From an uncultured Christensenellaceae bacterium (GTDB lineage Bacteria > Bacillota > Clostridia > Christensenellales > Pumilibacteraceae): a stretch of 64,000 nucleotides of DNA. The notes under the pieces were generated by a model that had not been told where the DNA came from, did no database searches, and was given only the letters and a program-made list of their open reading frames with translations. The stretch's first letter is position 1, and every line of letters begins with the position of its first letter. Both the position numbers and the translations under genes were made by a program. Shown here in pieces: positions 44,472 through 52,499 of this stretch. The stretch spans positions 158,964-222,963 of the forward strand of contig CAJUKG010000001.1 of NCBI GenBank assembly GCA_910586925.1, read 5' to 3'.

Positions 44472-46448
44472 ATGGCGAATTTGAGTTTGAAGCACATCTA
44501 TAAAGTGTACCCGAACGGCGCGAAAGCCGTCAACGATTTCAATATGACGATCGACGACAAAGAGTTTATCGTCTTTGTGGGTCCGTCAGGTTGCGGCAAG
44601 TCCACGACGTTGCGCATGATAGCGGGGCTTGAGGAGATCACGGCGGGCGAGCTTAAAATAGGCGACGTCGTGGTAAACGGCATGGAGCCGAAGGACAGAG
44701 ATATAGCGATGGTTTTTCAGAACTACGCGCTGTATCCGCATATGACCATTTTCGAAAATCTCGCGTTCGGCTTGCGTATGCGCAAGATCCCCGATATTAA
44801 GCGCGACAAAGACGGCGAGCCGAAACTCGACAAGAACGGCGAAACGATCCCCGTCATGCGCAAGTACACCAAACAGGAGCTTGAAGAAAAGGTGACGGAA
44901 GCGGCGCGCATACTCGAGATTACCGAGTACCTAAAGCGTAAGCCCAAAGAAATGTCGGGCGGACAGCGTCAGCGCGTCGCGCTCGGGCGTGCGATAGTGC
45001 GCCGTCCCAAAGTGATGCTGCTCGACGAACCGCTTTCTAACCTCGACGCGAAACTGCGCACGCAAATGCGCAGCGAAATAGTCAAGCTCCACAAAAAACT
45101 GCAGACCACGTTCATATACGTAACTCACGACCAAGTGGAAGCGATGACCATGGGCACGCGCATAGTGGTGATGAAAGACGGGTTTGTGCGGCAGATAGAT
45201 ACGCCCAAAAATCTCTATAAATATCCCGCCGACAAGTTTGTCGCCGGGTTTATAGGCACGCCGCAAATGAACTTTTTCGAAGGCATGCTCAAAAAGGACG
45301 GCGACAAAGTGCATATTGATTTCGCATATTCGGATGCGAAAGTGACCGTGCCGTACTCGTTGCTCATGAAAACGACGCCGCAGTATCTCGACGGAACGAA
45401 ATCGGTGTATATCGGATTTCGCGCCGAGGATATTTCGCTCGACCCCGAGATCGTCGATAAGAGCGATGCCGCGATCGACGTTAAAATTTCTCATACCGAA
45501 GAACTCGGCACCGAAACGCTCGTCTACGGCGATATAAACATGGGCGGCGACGGGTTCGCCGAAACGAGCACGCGCGTCATTATAAAGGCGGGCGGGTTCA
45601 GAGAGTACGCACCCGATACGGTGATGAAAGCGGCACTCGACATAAACGCGATACATTTATTCGATAAAGACACCGAGAAAAGCATATTGCCGCGCGTGCC
45701 CGAATACAATTTTTTCGATTGCTCGGTGCGCGGCGGAAAGCTCGCGTTTGCGGGCAATACCGCCGAACTTCCCGCGGCGATCGAGGCAAGCGACGGCAGC
45801 GGCGAGCTGTACGTGCCCGTGTCCGCCGTGACGTTCGACGGTAGCATAAAAGGCAAGGTCGTCGATTGCGAGGAAATAGACGGCAAGTTCTTGGTTTCGA
45901 TCGACGTGAACGGCGGGCGGTTGTACGCGCTTTCGGACAGTCGCGTCGAGAACGGCAGCGTCAAAATCGGCTTGGACTATAAGCAAATCACGTTAAAGAT
46001 CGGCGACCGCGAATGTGCGCCCATGCCGAACGTCAATAGCTTGACGGGAACTTTCGTTTGCGAAAAACGCCCCGAAACTATCGAGGCGAACGGCAAAACG
46101 AAAACGCGGAAAGTCGCGCATTACTATTTGGATATCGGCGGCGTGAAGCTCGAAGTACCGCCGTCGGTGTACGAAAAAATGTTCGCCGCGACGACGGGCA
46201 GAAAGGTGTATAACTCTACTTTCGGATACGAGTGGTCGCCGTACGACTTTGCCGTTGCCGACAGCGGCATAGAGGCGCGGGTCGTCGGCGATCTCGATTA
46301 CGGCGCGGAACGTTTTGCGGTGTGCGAAGCATGCGGACAAACGCTGTACGTAAAAACGGATAAACCGCTTTTGGGCACGGTAATGCTGCTGCCCGACGCG
46401 GATAAAGTGAGCGTGATCGAAACAGAACGTCAAATAAGAATCGTATAG
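44472..46448 (+). CDS. Sugar ABC transporter ATPase (MalK/MsmX-like) with long C-terminal extension
   Basis: 658 residues; the family normally has 360-380. The ATPase part has Walker A GPSGCGKST (about residue 36), the signature MSGGQRQR, Walker B VMLLDEP and the H-loop THD. An insertion of about 20 charged residues (DIKRDKDGEPKLDKNGETIP) follows the Q-loop region. A TOBE-like regulatory domain occupies about 245-400. The following 250 or so residues are extra: beta-rich segments and a CEACG motif near the end, with no family recognised. Such a tail could respond to sugar or regulatory partners, in the way MalK's C-domain does. GGAG lies before the ATG. Confidence 0.92.
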   Translation: MANLSLKHIYKVYPNGAKAVNDFNMTIDDKEFIVFVGPSGCGKSTTLRMIAGLEEITAGELKIGDVVVNGMEPKDRDIAMVFQNYALYPHMTIFENLAFGLRMRKIPDIKRDKDGEPKLDKNGETIPVMRKYTKQELEEKVTEAARILEITEYLKRKPKEMSGGQRQRVALGRAIVRRPKVMLLDEPLSNLDAKLRTQMRSEIVKLHKKLQTTFIYVTHDQVEAMTMGTRIVVMKDGFVRQIDTPKNLYKYPADKFVAGFIGTPQMNFFEGMLKKDGDKVHIDFAYSDAKVTVPYSLLMKTTPQYLDGTKSVYIGFRAEDISLDPEIVDKSDAAIDVKISHTEELGTETLVYGDINMGGDGFAETSTRVIIKAGGFREYAPDTVMKAALDINAIHLFDKDTEKSILPRVPEYNFFDCSVRGGKLAFAGNTAELPAAIEASDGSGELYVPVSAVTFDGSIKGKVVDCEEIDGKFLVSIDVNGGRLYALSDSRVENGSVKIGLDYKQITLKIGDRECAPMPNVNSLTGTFVCEKRPETIEANGKTKTRKVAHYYLDIGGVKLEVPPSVYEKMFAATTGRKVYNSTFGYEWSPYDFAVADSGIEARVVGDLDYGAERFAVCEACGQTLYVKTDKPLLGTVMLLPDADKVSVIETERQIRIV

Positions 46449-46594
46449 AAATTGATTTTTGTACGGCGTCAATGCGGTTTATCGGCGTGTCGTTGTTCTT
46501 GCGATAGTCGTGATTTGTTAAGTGCCGCCGCTCCGATCTATAAAACGCATTTGTATTTCTCGGTTTTTAATTATTAATTTTTAATTGTTAATTA

Positions 46595-46765
46595 TCAAAA
46601 TGTGTATCCGTCGTCGCGGGAGCACGAGCATTGCGACGAGCCGTGGGGAAGCGTTTTCGAGTTCATCATCAAAAACATCAATATCATTTGGTTGATATTC
46701 GCTTCGCCGCCGCCGTTTTCGAGCATCAGTATCAGCATAAGAAGATTGAAAATTTCGTCCTGCAT
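46595..46765 (-). CDS. 56-residue protein of unknown function
   Basis: A short minus-strand frame from ATG 46765 to TGA 46595 with an ideal AAGGAGG spaced five bases from the start. The product has a Met/Leu-rich hydrophobic first half (FNLLMLILMLENGGG) and a hydrophilic end with two Cys (SQCSCSRDDGYTF). The promoter is unclear. The combination of a perfect ribosome site and an even protein composition makes it a likely real gene. The rest of the 483-base gap between the importer and arsR shows an AT-rich tract (46566-46596) and nothing else. Confidence 0.6.
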   Translation of the reverse strand: MQDEIFNLLMLILMLENGGGEANINQMILMFLMMNSKTLPHGSSQCSCSRDDGYTF

Positions 46766-46877
46766 ATTGCCTCCTTGCTTGCACGTAATTATTATTATGC
46801 GAAAAATGTCGATCCCGTGACCGATGTTTTTTCGCTATAAACATAAAGCTATTCCGCCGTTTCGACAAATTTCGCCG

Positions 46878-46906
46878 TTGACAAACGTGTGCATATATGG
46901 TATAGT
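46878..46906 (+). promoter_or_regulatory. Promoter of the ArsR-type gene
   Basis: TTGACA, 17-base spacer, TATAGT. The following TATACATATAT is AT-symmetric and could take part in self-regulation. Confidence 0.8.
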
Positions 46907-46931
46907 ATACATATATCGTTTGCGAGGCGTT

Positions 46932-47282
46932 ATGGATACAATGCTTTTGGACAGTCTGACTGCTTCCCGTGCGCGGGACAGTTTGCCGAGCGTCGCGGGG
47001 CTTAACGCGCTTGCGACGTTTTTCGACGCGCTGTCCGACGTTACGCGGCTGAAAATCATATCCGCGCTTTCGGTATCCGCCATGTGTGTGACCGATCTCG
47101 CGCTCGTCACGTCGCTCAATCAAACCACGGTGTCGCACAACCTGCGCACCCTCCGCGCCGCGCACGTAGTGGAATGCGTGCGCCAAGGCAAGGTCATGTT
47201 TTATTCGCTCGCCGAGAGGAATATCCCGCATATCATGTCGGCGGCAGTGGGCGCGGTGCTCCGCGCCAATAATATAAGCTGA
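46932..47282 (+). CDS. ArsR/SmtB-family transcription regulator
   Basis: 116 residues. Winged helix: FDALSDVTRLKIISAL, then the recognition region LALVTSLNQTTVSHNLRTLRAAHVV. At the position of the ArsR metal motif ELCVCDL this protein has AMCVTDL, one Cys instead of two, so metal sensing by that site is doubtful. Start ATG 46932 with GCGAGG upstream; a frame from 46824 overlaps the promoter. ung follows 34 bases later; no metal transporter is nearby. Confidence 0.9.
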   Translation: MDTMLLDSLTASRARDSLPSVAGLNALATFFDALSDVTRLKIISALSVSAMCVTDLALVTSLNQTTVSHNLRTLRAAHVVECVRQGKVMFYSLAERNIPHIMSAAVGAVLRANNIS

Positions 47283-47316
47283 CGTGCTTTAAGACAGTTT
47301 ACGAGGAAAAACAGTT

Positions 47317-48033
47317 ATGATCATTACCGAAAAATGGGATGCGGCACTCGCCGCCGAGTACGAAAAACCGTATTTCGCCGAGCTTATGCAGGCGGTGGAT
47401 CGCGAGTATTCGCGGTACGAGGTGTATCCGCCGCGCGACCGTATTTATGCCGCCATGCAGTACGTCGATTACGACAAAGTGCGCGTCGTCATTCTCGGTC
47501 AAGACCCCTACCACGGCGCGGGACAAGCCAACGGTCTTGCGTTCGCCGTCAATAACGGCGTCGACCCGCCGCCGTCGCTCAATAATATATTCGCCGAACT
47601 AAAGAGCGATCTCGGCGTCACGCCCGATAACGACACCACCCTCGTCGGCTGGGCGAATCAGGGCGTGCTTCTTCTCAATGCGTCGCTCACCGTGCGCGCG
47701 GGCGAAGCGCAGTCGCACAGCTCGCTCGGTTGGTACAACCTCACCGACGCGATAATCAAATCGCTCAACAACCGTAAAACGCCCGTCGCGTATATTCTGT
47801 GGGGTGCGAGCGCGCGGCAAAAAATGCAGTTCATCGACCGCCGTAATTTTATCGTCACTTCGGCGCACCCCAGCCCGCTGTCGGCATACCGCGGGTTCTT
47901 CGGCTCGAAGCCGTTTTCCAAAGTCAATTCGTGGCTGTCGGAAATCGGTTCGGCTCCCGTATATTGGCAGTGCACCGGAAGGTACGAGCCTGCCGAATAT
48001 TATAAGTCGGCGGGTAAAATAAACAGAGCGTGA
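47317..48033 (+). CDS. ung: Uracil-DNA glycosylase
   Basis: 238 residues, family 1. Removes uracil from DNA in base-excision repair. The catalytic GQDPYHG and the HPSPLSAYRGFFG loop are intact, as is LLLNASLTV. Probably co-transcribed with the ArsR-type gene. An AAAC...GAGGAAAAAC stretch precedes the ATG. Confidence 0.97.
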   Translation: MIITEKWDAALAAEYEKPYFAELMQAVDREYSRYEVYPPRDRIYAAMQYVDYDKVRVVILGQDPYHGAGQANGLAFAVNNGVDPPPSLNNIFAELKSDLGVTPDNDTTLVGWANQGVLLLNASLTVRAGEAQSHSSLGWYNLTDAIIKSLNNRKTPVAYILWGASARQKMQFIDRRNFIVTSAHPSPLSAYRGFFGSKPFSKVNSWLSEIGSAPVYWQCTGRYEPAEYYKSAGKINRA

Positions 48034-48078
48034 ACAATTAAAAATTAATAATTAATAATTATTGTTAAATTGACATTA

Positions 48079-48099
48079 ACTCGCTTCGGCGGGTTTTTT
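48079..48099 (+). terminator. Intrinsic terminator after ung
   Basis: ACTCGC-TTCG-GCGGGT stem with the stable UUCG loop, then six T. An AT-rich repeat (48034-48066) lies before it. Confidence 0.85.
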
Positions 48100-48266
48100 G
48101 TTTGCGTGGATATTTCGAGGCGGGGGAAACGTTTGCATGAAAGTTCTTGTCGAAAGTTTATAATACTCAAATTTTTCGCGCGTGTCGAAAACCTCTGGTA
48201 TTGTATTGGTTTCGACAAATGCTTGATTTTTCATTTCGACCGCCCGCACCGAACATACACTCAACC

Positions 48267-48399
48267 TGTCATTTCGACCGGAGCGCGAGGAACGAAGCGC
48301 GTAGCGGAGAGATCTTTTCCGATTTTATGCAGTAATTGTAATTTCTCACCGCAAGAGATTTCTCCGCGCACTCGCTTCGCTCGTTTGGTCGAAATGACA
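48267..48399. repeat. Dispersed inverted-repeat element, family B
   Basis: Ends TGTCATTTCGACCG and TGGTCGAAATGACA are inverted repeats. Internal arms include GAGATCTTTTCC and GAGATTTCTCCGCG with CGAAGCGAG-type sequences. Confidence 0.75.
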
Positions 48400-48408
48400 G
48401 AATACAAC

Positions 48409-48480
48409 GGGATTTCTCGACTGCGCACGGAATGACAAATCTGTTGCACGCGACAATTCCGACAGGCATGTCATTCCGAA
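48409..48480. repeat. Degenerate family B segments
   Basis: GGGATTTCTCGACTGCGCAC-GGAATGACA and, after 32 bases, GTCATTCCGAATTCGGGAT form a second, diverged inverted pair directly next to the full element. No gene is visible in the 513-base gap between ung and the HtrA-like gene. Confidence 0.5.
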
Positions 48481-48511
48481 TTCGGGATATTGTGATTATC
48501 TCGCCGCGTAC

Positions 48512-48540
48512 TTGACAGTTCGGCGACGTTATGGTATAAT
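48512..48540 (+). promoter_or_regulatory. htrA-type promoter, probably leaderless
   Basis: TTGACA, 17-base spacer, TATAAT, six bases CGTTGC, ATG 48547. Confidence 0.85.
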
Positions 48541-48546
48541 CGTTGC

Positions 48547-49971
48547 ATGGAAGATAGCGAGAAAAAATTCGATGCGGGAAATGTGCCCGTCCCCGTTCAG
48601 AGCGACAGCGACGTCGCCGACATGTCTGCGTCGAGCGACGGATTGCCGCGCACGGTCGACAGCGAGGCACTGCCCGACAAAGACAGGCATATAGAGTACG
48701 GCAGCTACGACGACGGCAGAATGAGCGGCGGTTACGCGTCGGTCAATGACGGCGGCATTTCGGGCAACCGTTATGCGGAAGTCCCTGCGGGGCGAAGCCG
48801 CGGTTCGGCTAACGACAACAAGCTGTTATGGATAACGGTAGCGATCATGTCGGTGCTGTGCGTTATCATTGCGGTGTGCTCGTCACTTCTCACCGCGCAT
48901 TTTATGCGTAGCGGCGAGAAGCCGCCCGTCATCAACGCTACCGACGAGAAGCAAAGCGTTGCGGCTGTGGTGCAGGCGCGAAAATCGTGCGTTGCGGAAC
49001 TTATGTGCGGCAGTCTTCGCGGCAGCGGCATTGTGATGAAGCGCGACGGCGGCAATGTATACGTACTGACTAACGCGCACGTGCTTCGCTCGTTTGTCGA
49101 ACTCGGCACCGTGCCGAGCGTGCGGTTTTACGGCGAGGATGAGTTCTACGCCGCGAGCGTGGTCGGCTACGATCTGTTTTACGACGTTGCGGTGGTGAAG
49201 CTCGATCACGACACTTTGTATACGGTATACGATCTCGACGGCAACGCCGAGCTGTTTTCTTCGGATATTGTGTGCGGCGACGGCGAGCGCGTGGTGTCCA
49301 TAGGCAATGCGCTCGGCTTCGGAGTGGCGGCATACGACGGCATCGTTTCGCGGAGCAGCGAGCTTCTCGAGTGCGACGTGCTGTTTTCGGGCGATACCAA
49401 AAAGTATGTGCCCGTGTTCCGCACGACCGCGGTAATAAACGCGGGCATGAGCGGCGGCGCGGTGTTCGATATGAAAGGGCGGCTCGTCGGGCTGGGAACC
49501 TACCGCATGAGCAATACCGACGGCGCGGACACCGAGGGAGGCGCGGCTACCGACGTCGAAGACACGGGATTCGCTACGCCCGTTTCGGTGCTGTATTCGG
49601 TGTATAGGCGCATTATGAACACGGCGAACGGCGGCGAAGTGCCGTTGATGTCGGTGCGATCGCGCAAAGTCGGTACGAGCGCGATCGGGTACGTGGGACT
49701 GCCGTTCGGGTTTAACTGCGAGTATAGGCGCGGCTTGCTCACCGTAGTGTCGCTCGATCAAGGCACGCCTAACGGCAACGTCGAAGTAGGCGACGTTATC
49801 ACGCATATCGGCGGGCTGGAAGTGACTTCGGATATTTGCGCCGTGATCGGCGAGCTTCTCAAGTACAATCTCGGCGGAGGCGGCGACGCGCTTAAGATTT
49901 CGGCGTTGCGCGGCGGAAGCGGCGGCAGTAAATACGAATTTGCCGTAAACAATTACAGATATGCGATTTAG
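48547..49971 (+). CDS. HtrA-like membrane-anchored serine protease with PDZ domain
   Basis: 474 residues. An acidic cytoplasmic N-terminus of about 90 residues is followed by one membrane helix (about 94-118). The trypsin-like domain has the triad His178 (TNAHVL), Asp213 (YDVAVV) and Ser302 (AGMSGGAV). A PDZ domain (about 380-470) contains the GDVITHIGG loop. Such proteases degrade misfolded exported proteins. A consensus promoter sits six bases from the ATG. The following lipoprotein gene overlaps its stop by 11 bases. Confidence 0.93.
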   Translation: MEDSEKKFDAGNVPVPVQSDSDVADMSASSDGLPRTVDSEALPDKDRHIEYGSYDDGRMSGGYASVNDGGISGNRYAEVPAGRSRGSANDNKLLWITVAIMSVLCVIIAVCSSLLTAHFMRSGEKPPVINATDEKQSVAAVVQARKSCVAELMCGSLRGSGIVMKRDGGNVYVLTNAHVLRSFVELGTVPSVRFYGEDEFYAASVVGYDLFYDVAVVKLDHDTLYTVYDLDGNAELFSSDIVCGDGERVVSIGNALGFGVAAYDGIVSRSSELLECDVLFSGDTKKYVPVFRTTAVINAGMSGGAVFDMKGRLVGLGTYRMSNTDGADTEGGAATDVEDTGFATPVSVLYSVYRRIMNTANGGEVPLMSVRSRKVGTSAIGYVGLPFGFNCEYRRGLLTVVSLDQGTPNGNVEVGDVITHIGGLEVTSDICAVIGELLKYNLGGGGDALKISALRGGSGGSKYEFAVNNYRYAI

Positions 49972-51058
49972 ATTGCGGGTCGCGGCGATCGTTCTCGTCG
50001 CGGTCATATCGGTGTGTGCGGTCGGTTGCTCGCGGTTTTCGCCAGACCTTCCGCCTCATCTTATACCCGTCGGCGAAGCGACGCCCGTCCGTCCCGTCGA
50101 CGGGCGAGAGCCTTATACAATGTCGCCGCTACCCGATAAGCTCGACGAGGCGGCGTACAGGGCGAGAATGGACGAGCTGTATTCTGCGGTCGTCTATGAC
50201 GGACTGCGCCCGATATTTCGGGACAACGACCCCGCAGAAGCGGTATACACCGCGGCGCGGAGAATTCTCGACAGGTACGTGTCCAACGAGTGGCACGGCA
50301 GTGCGGACGGCGAGTACAATATAGTGCATGCCGTGCACGACTGTCTTGCGTATTACGTCGATTACGATTTCGAGCTGTACGACGCGTACAAGAACGGCGC
50401 GACCGCGCTCTCGAGCGATCCCGCTTTCCATATCGACGGAGTGTTTTTGCACGGAAAAGCGGTTTGTGACGGACTGTCGCGCGCGTTTGAATTTTTGTGC
50501 GCGCTCGAAGGCATTAGCAGCGTGCGGGTGACGGGCAGCCTCGCGTCGGTGCCGCATGCTTGGAACAAAGTGCGCATCGGCGGAAAGTGGTATAACGTGG
50601 ACGTCACCGCAGCCGCCGCGCACTATTCGGTAGGCGGCGGGGAATATCGCAAACAGCTTTCGCACGGGTACTTTTTGCTGTCCGATAAAACTTATGCGGA
50701 GTTCAAGGCGCAGTCGCACGTGTTTGCCGAACAGCCGTTCGTCGCGACCGAGGATTACGATTATTACGGCGGCGAGCAGGCGGAAATAGGCGGCGAAACG
50801 TTCCCGCTCGTCGTGACGAGTCGCGACGGCTTGACGTCGCTGTTCGAGGCGGTGCGGAAAGCGGATAAAGCGGTCGGCAAGCTCGAAGTGAGGCTCGATT
50901 ACGGCGGGTACGTGCAGGTGAATGCCGCCGATATGTATCGCGACGACATTGCCGCGGCATACGCCGCGCTCGGCAATTCCGATTTTCGTTTCCATACGGA
51001 CAGCGTGCCGTACTTCCGCTATCCCAACGGGGTATACCTGTTTTTGTTCTACTATTAA
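49961..51058 (+). CDS. Transglutaminase-like lipoprotein
   Basis: 365 residues. Signal peptide ending CAVGC (lipobox, Cys about 23). The transglutaminase-like triad is visible: Cys in GKAVCDGLSRAFEFL, His in PHAWNKVRI and Asp in WYNVDVT. In bacteria these extracytoplasmic domains mostly act as peptidases or are linked with cell-wall proteins. The start lies inside the end of the HtrA-like gene, so both belong to one unit and may act together on envelope proteins. Confidence 0.87.
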   Translation: MRFRLRVAAIVLVAVISVCAVGCSRFSPDLPPHLIPVGEATPVRPVDGREPYTMSPLPDKLDEAAYRARMDELYSAVVYDGLRPIFRDNDPAEAVYTAARRILDRYVSNEWHGSADGEYNIVHAVHDCLAYYVDYDFELYDAYKNGATALSSDPAFHIDGVFLHGKAVCDGLSRAFEFLCALEGISSVRVTGSLASVPHAWNKVRIGGKWYNVDVTAAAAHYSVGGGEYRKQLSHGYFLLSDKTYAEFKAQSHVFAEQPFVATEDYDYYGGEQAEIGGETFPLVVTSRDGLTSLFEAVRKADKAVGKLEVRLDYGGYVQVNAADMYRDDIAAAYAALGNSDFRFHTDSVPYFRYPNGVYLFLFYY

Positions 51059-51103
51059 GCGTACACCGAATAAACTATGTAAACCGATAATTTCAGTCAA
51101 GCA

Positions 51104-51130
51104 AAAACTCTCGGAGATCCCGAGAGTTTT
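51104..51130. terminator. Bidirectional terminator between convergent genes
   Basis: AAAACTCTCGG and CCGAGAGTTTT form a perfect 11-pair stem with a five-base loop; serves the lipoprotein gene on one strand and acpP on the other. Confidence 0.9.
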
Positions 51131-51151
51131 GTGTTTTTGCGTACGGTGATT

Positions 51152-51373
51152 TTAATTCTTTTCGAGCACTTTGCAGAGGTCGCCCACCGTCTTGACGTTT
51201 TCCATAATGTCGTCGGGGAGGGTGACGCCCGTTTCGCTCTCGAGCGCGAACATGAGTTCCATGAGCGCGAGCGAGTCCGCTTTGAGGTCGTCGGCGAAAG
51301 AAGTGTCGCGCGTGATGGTTTCGGGAGCTATCTCGAAATATTCGGCAAGCTCTTTTTGAATTTTCTCGAACAT
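51152..51373 (-). CDS. acpP: Acyl carrier protein
   Basis: 73 residues, acidic. The phosphopantetheine attachment site is Ser34 in DDLKADSLALMELM. Carries acyl chains on a 4'-phosphopantetheine arm. AAGGAG is well placed before ATG 51373. It lies 64 bases downstream of the LeuB homologue rather than with fatty-acid genes, so it may be a dedicated carrier for another pathway. Confidence 0.93.
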   Translation of the reverse strand: MFEKIQKELAEYFEIAPETITRDTSFADDLKADSLALMELMFALESETGVTLPDDIMENVKTVGDLCKVLEKN

Positions 51374-51437
51374 GTTGTTCTCCTTTTTTGGTTTTTGTTT
51401 TTATTGTAACGGCATTGTTTTTTTGCCGATTGCAAAC

Positions 51438-52487
51438 TTAAGAATTGATTATCGCAAATACGATCTCCTCGGACATTAGCTCGCAGTTGACGTACTTTTT
51501 GCCGTCCGCGACGTCTACCGTGCGAAGTCCTTTCGCGAGCACTTTGTTCACCGCGTTTTCTATCGCGTCGGACTCCGTTTGCAAGCCGAGCGACGACAGC
51601 AGCCACGCCGCCGAGAGGATTATGCCGACGGGGTTTTCGGCGAGCCGCTGTGCATTGCCGTACACACCGACCGTGTTCGCGCCGCCTATGGCGCAGGCGG
51701 GAAGCAGTCCCGCAGACCCGACTATGCCAGAAAGCGCGCCCGCAACTATGTCGCCCGTTGCGTCGGACGCGAGCACTACGTCATAGGCGTTGGGTGCGAG
51801 AGTGACCGACGTTATGAAGTTTGCGACGTTCTCGTGCTTCAACGAAACGGCAGGGTAGCTTTTGGCGACTCTGTCCACAGTCGCACGCCACAGCCGACTT
51901 GTGGACATTGTGTCCGATTTGGTTACGTCGGTAACCGTTTTGCCGCGCGTCGTCGCAAGCTCGAAAGCTACTTTGGCGATGCGCTCTATTTCGCTTATCG
52001 CGTACACGTCTGTATCGTACGCTTCCTGACCGAGCACGCCGTCGCGGTAACCCTGCTCGCCGCTGTTCAGTCCGCCGAGCAGATCTTTCACGAGCATAAT
52101 GTCAATGCCGCGCCGCGAAACGGCGGGCTTTAACGGACTGCACTTACCGCCCGTTGACGTGTGGTACAGTCCCGCATACAGTCCGAGTGCGGAGTACAAA
52201 GCGTGCAACGCTTTCTCGGGACGCGCGTGCGGGGGCAGGCTTTGCCAGCGTTTGCCGCCGACCGCGCCGATGAGTATGCCGTCCGACTGTTTGCACGCTT
52301 CTACCGTTTCGTCTGGAAGCGGCACGCCGCTCAAGTCTATCGCACTGCCGCCGAACGGTTTGACGGTCATGTGAAAATCATGCCCGAATTTGCGTTCTAT
52401 TGCATTGAGTACGGCGATCGCGCCGTCGACGAGCGATGCTCCGACGCCGTCGCCCGGCAATAATGTTATACGAAAATCTTTATCCAT
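51438..52487 (-). CDS. LeuB/Icd-family homologue with altered active site
   Basis: 349 residues, full family length (3-isopropylmalate dehydrogenase normally oxidises its substrate with NAD in leucine synthesis). The overall match is clear: ITLLPGDGVGASL, GAVGGKRW, KPAVSRRGIDIM, GSAGLLPACAIGG. By eye against E. coli LeuB, key residues differ: the Arg of LRP is Tyr108, the Arg of VRELTGG is Lys134, the catalytic Tyr of GGIYFG is Asn141, the catalytic Asp of IDNA is Ala222 and the second Mg-binding Asp of GDILSD is Gly250. Lys190 and Asp246 remain. The frame is intact. Either a pseudoenzyme or an enzyme with changed chemistry. It follows the IlvD homologue by 12 bases. Confidence 0.8.
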   Translation of the reverse strand: MDKDFRITLLPGDGVGASLVDGAIAVLNAIERKFGHDFHMTVKPFGGSAIDLSGVPLPDETVEACKQSDGILIGAVGGKRWQSLPPHARPEKALHALYSALGLYAGLYHTSTGGKCSPLKPAVSRRGIDIMLVKDLLGGLNSGEQGYRDGVLGQEAYDTDVYAISEIERIAKVAFELATTRGKTVTDVTKSDTMSTSRLWRATVDRVAKSYPAVSLKHENVANFITSVTLAPNAYDVVLASDATGDIVAGALSGIVGSAGLLPACAIGGANTVGVYGNAQRLAENPVGIILSAAWLLSSLGLQTESDAIENAVNKVLAKGLRTVDVADGKKYVNCELMSEEIVFAIINS

Positions 52488-52499
52488 GATTATCGGCGA

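Noticed and set aside
46932..47282. Metal-sensing ArsR with a full cysteine motif
   Set aside because: The CxC site has a single Cys, and no metal-transport gene is adjacent.
11074..48480. CRISPR array among the repeats
   Set aside because: Repeats are scattered, not regularly spaced, and no cas genes are present.
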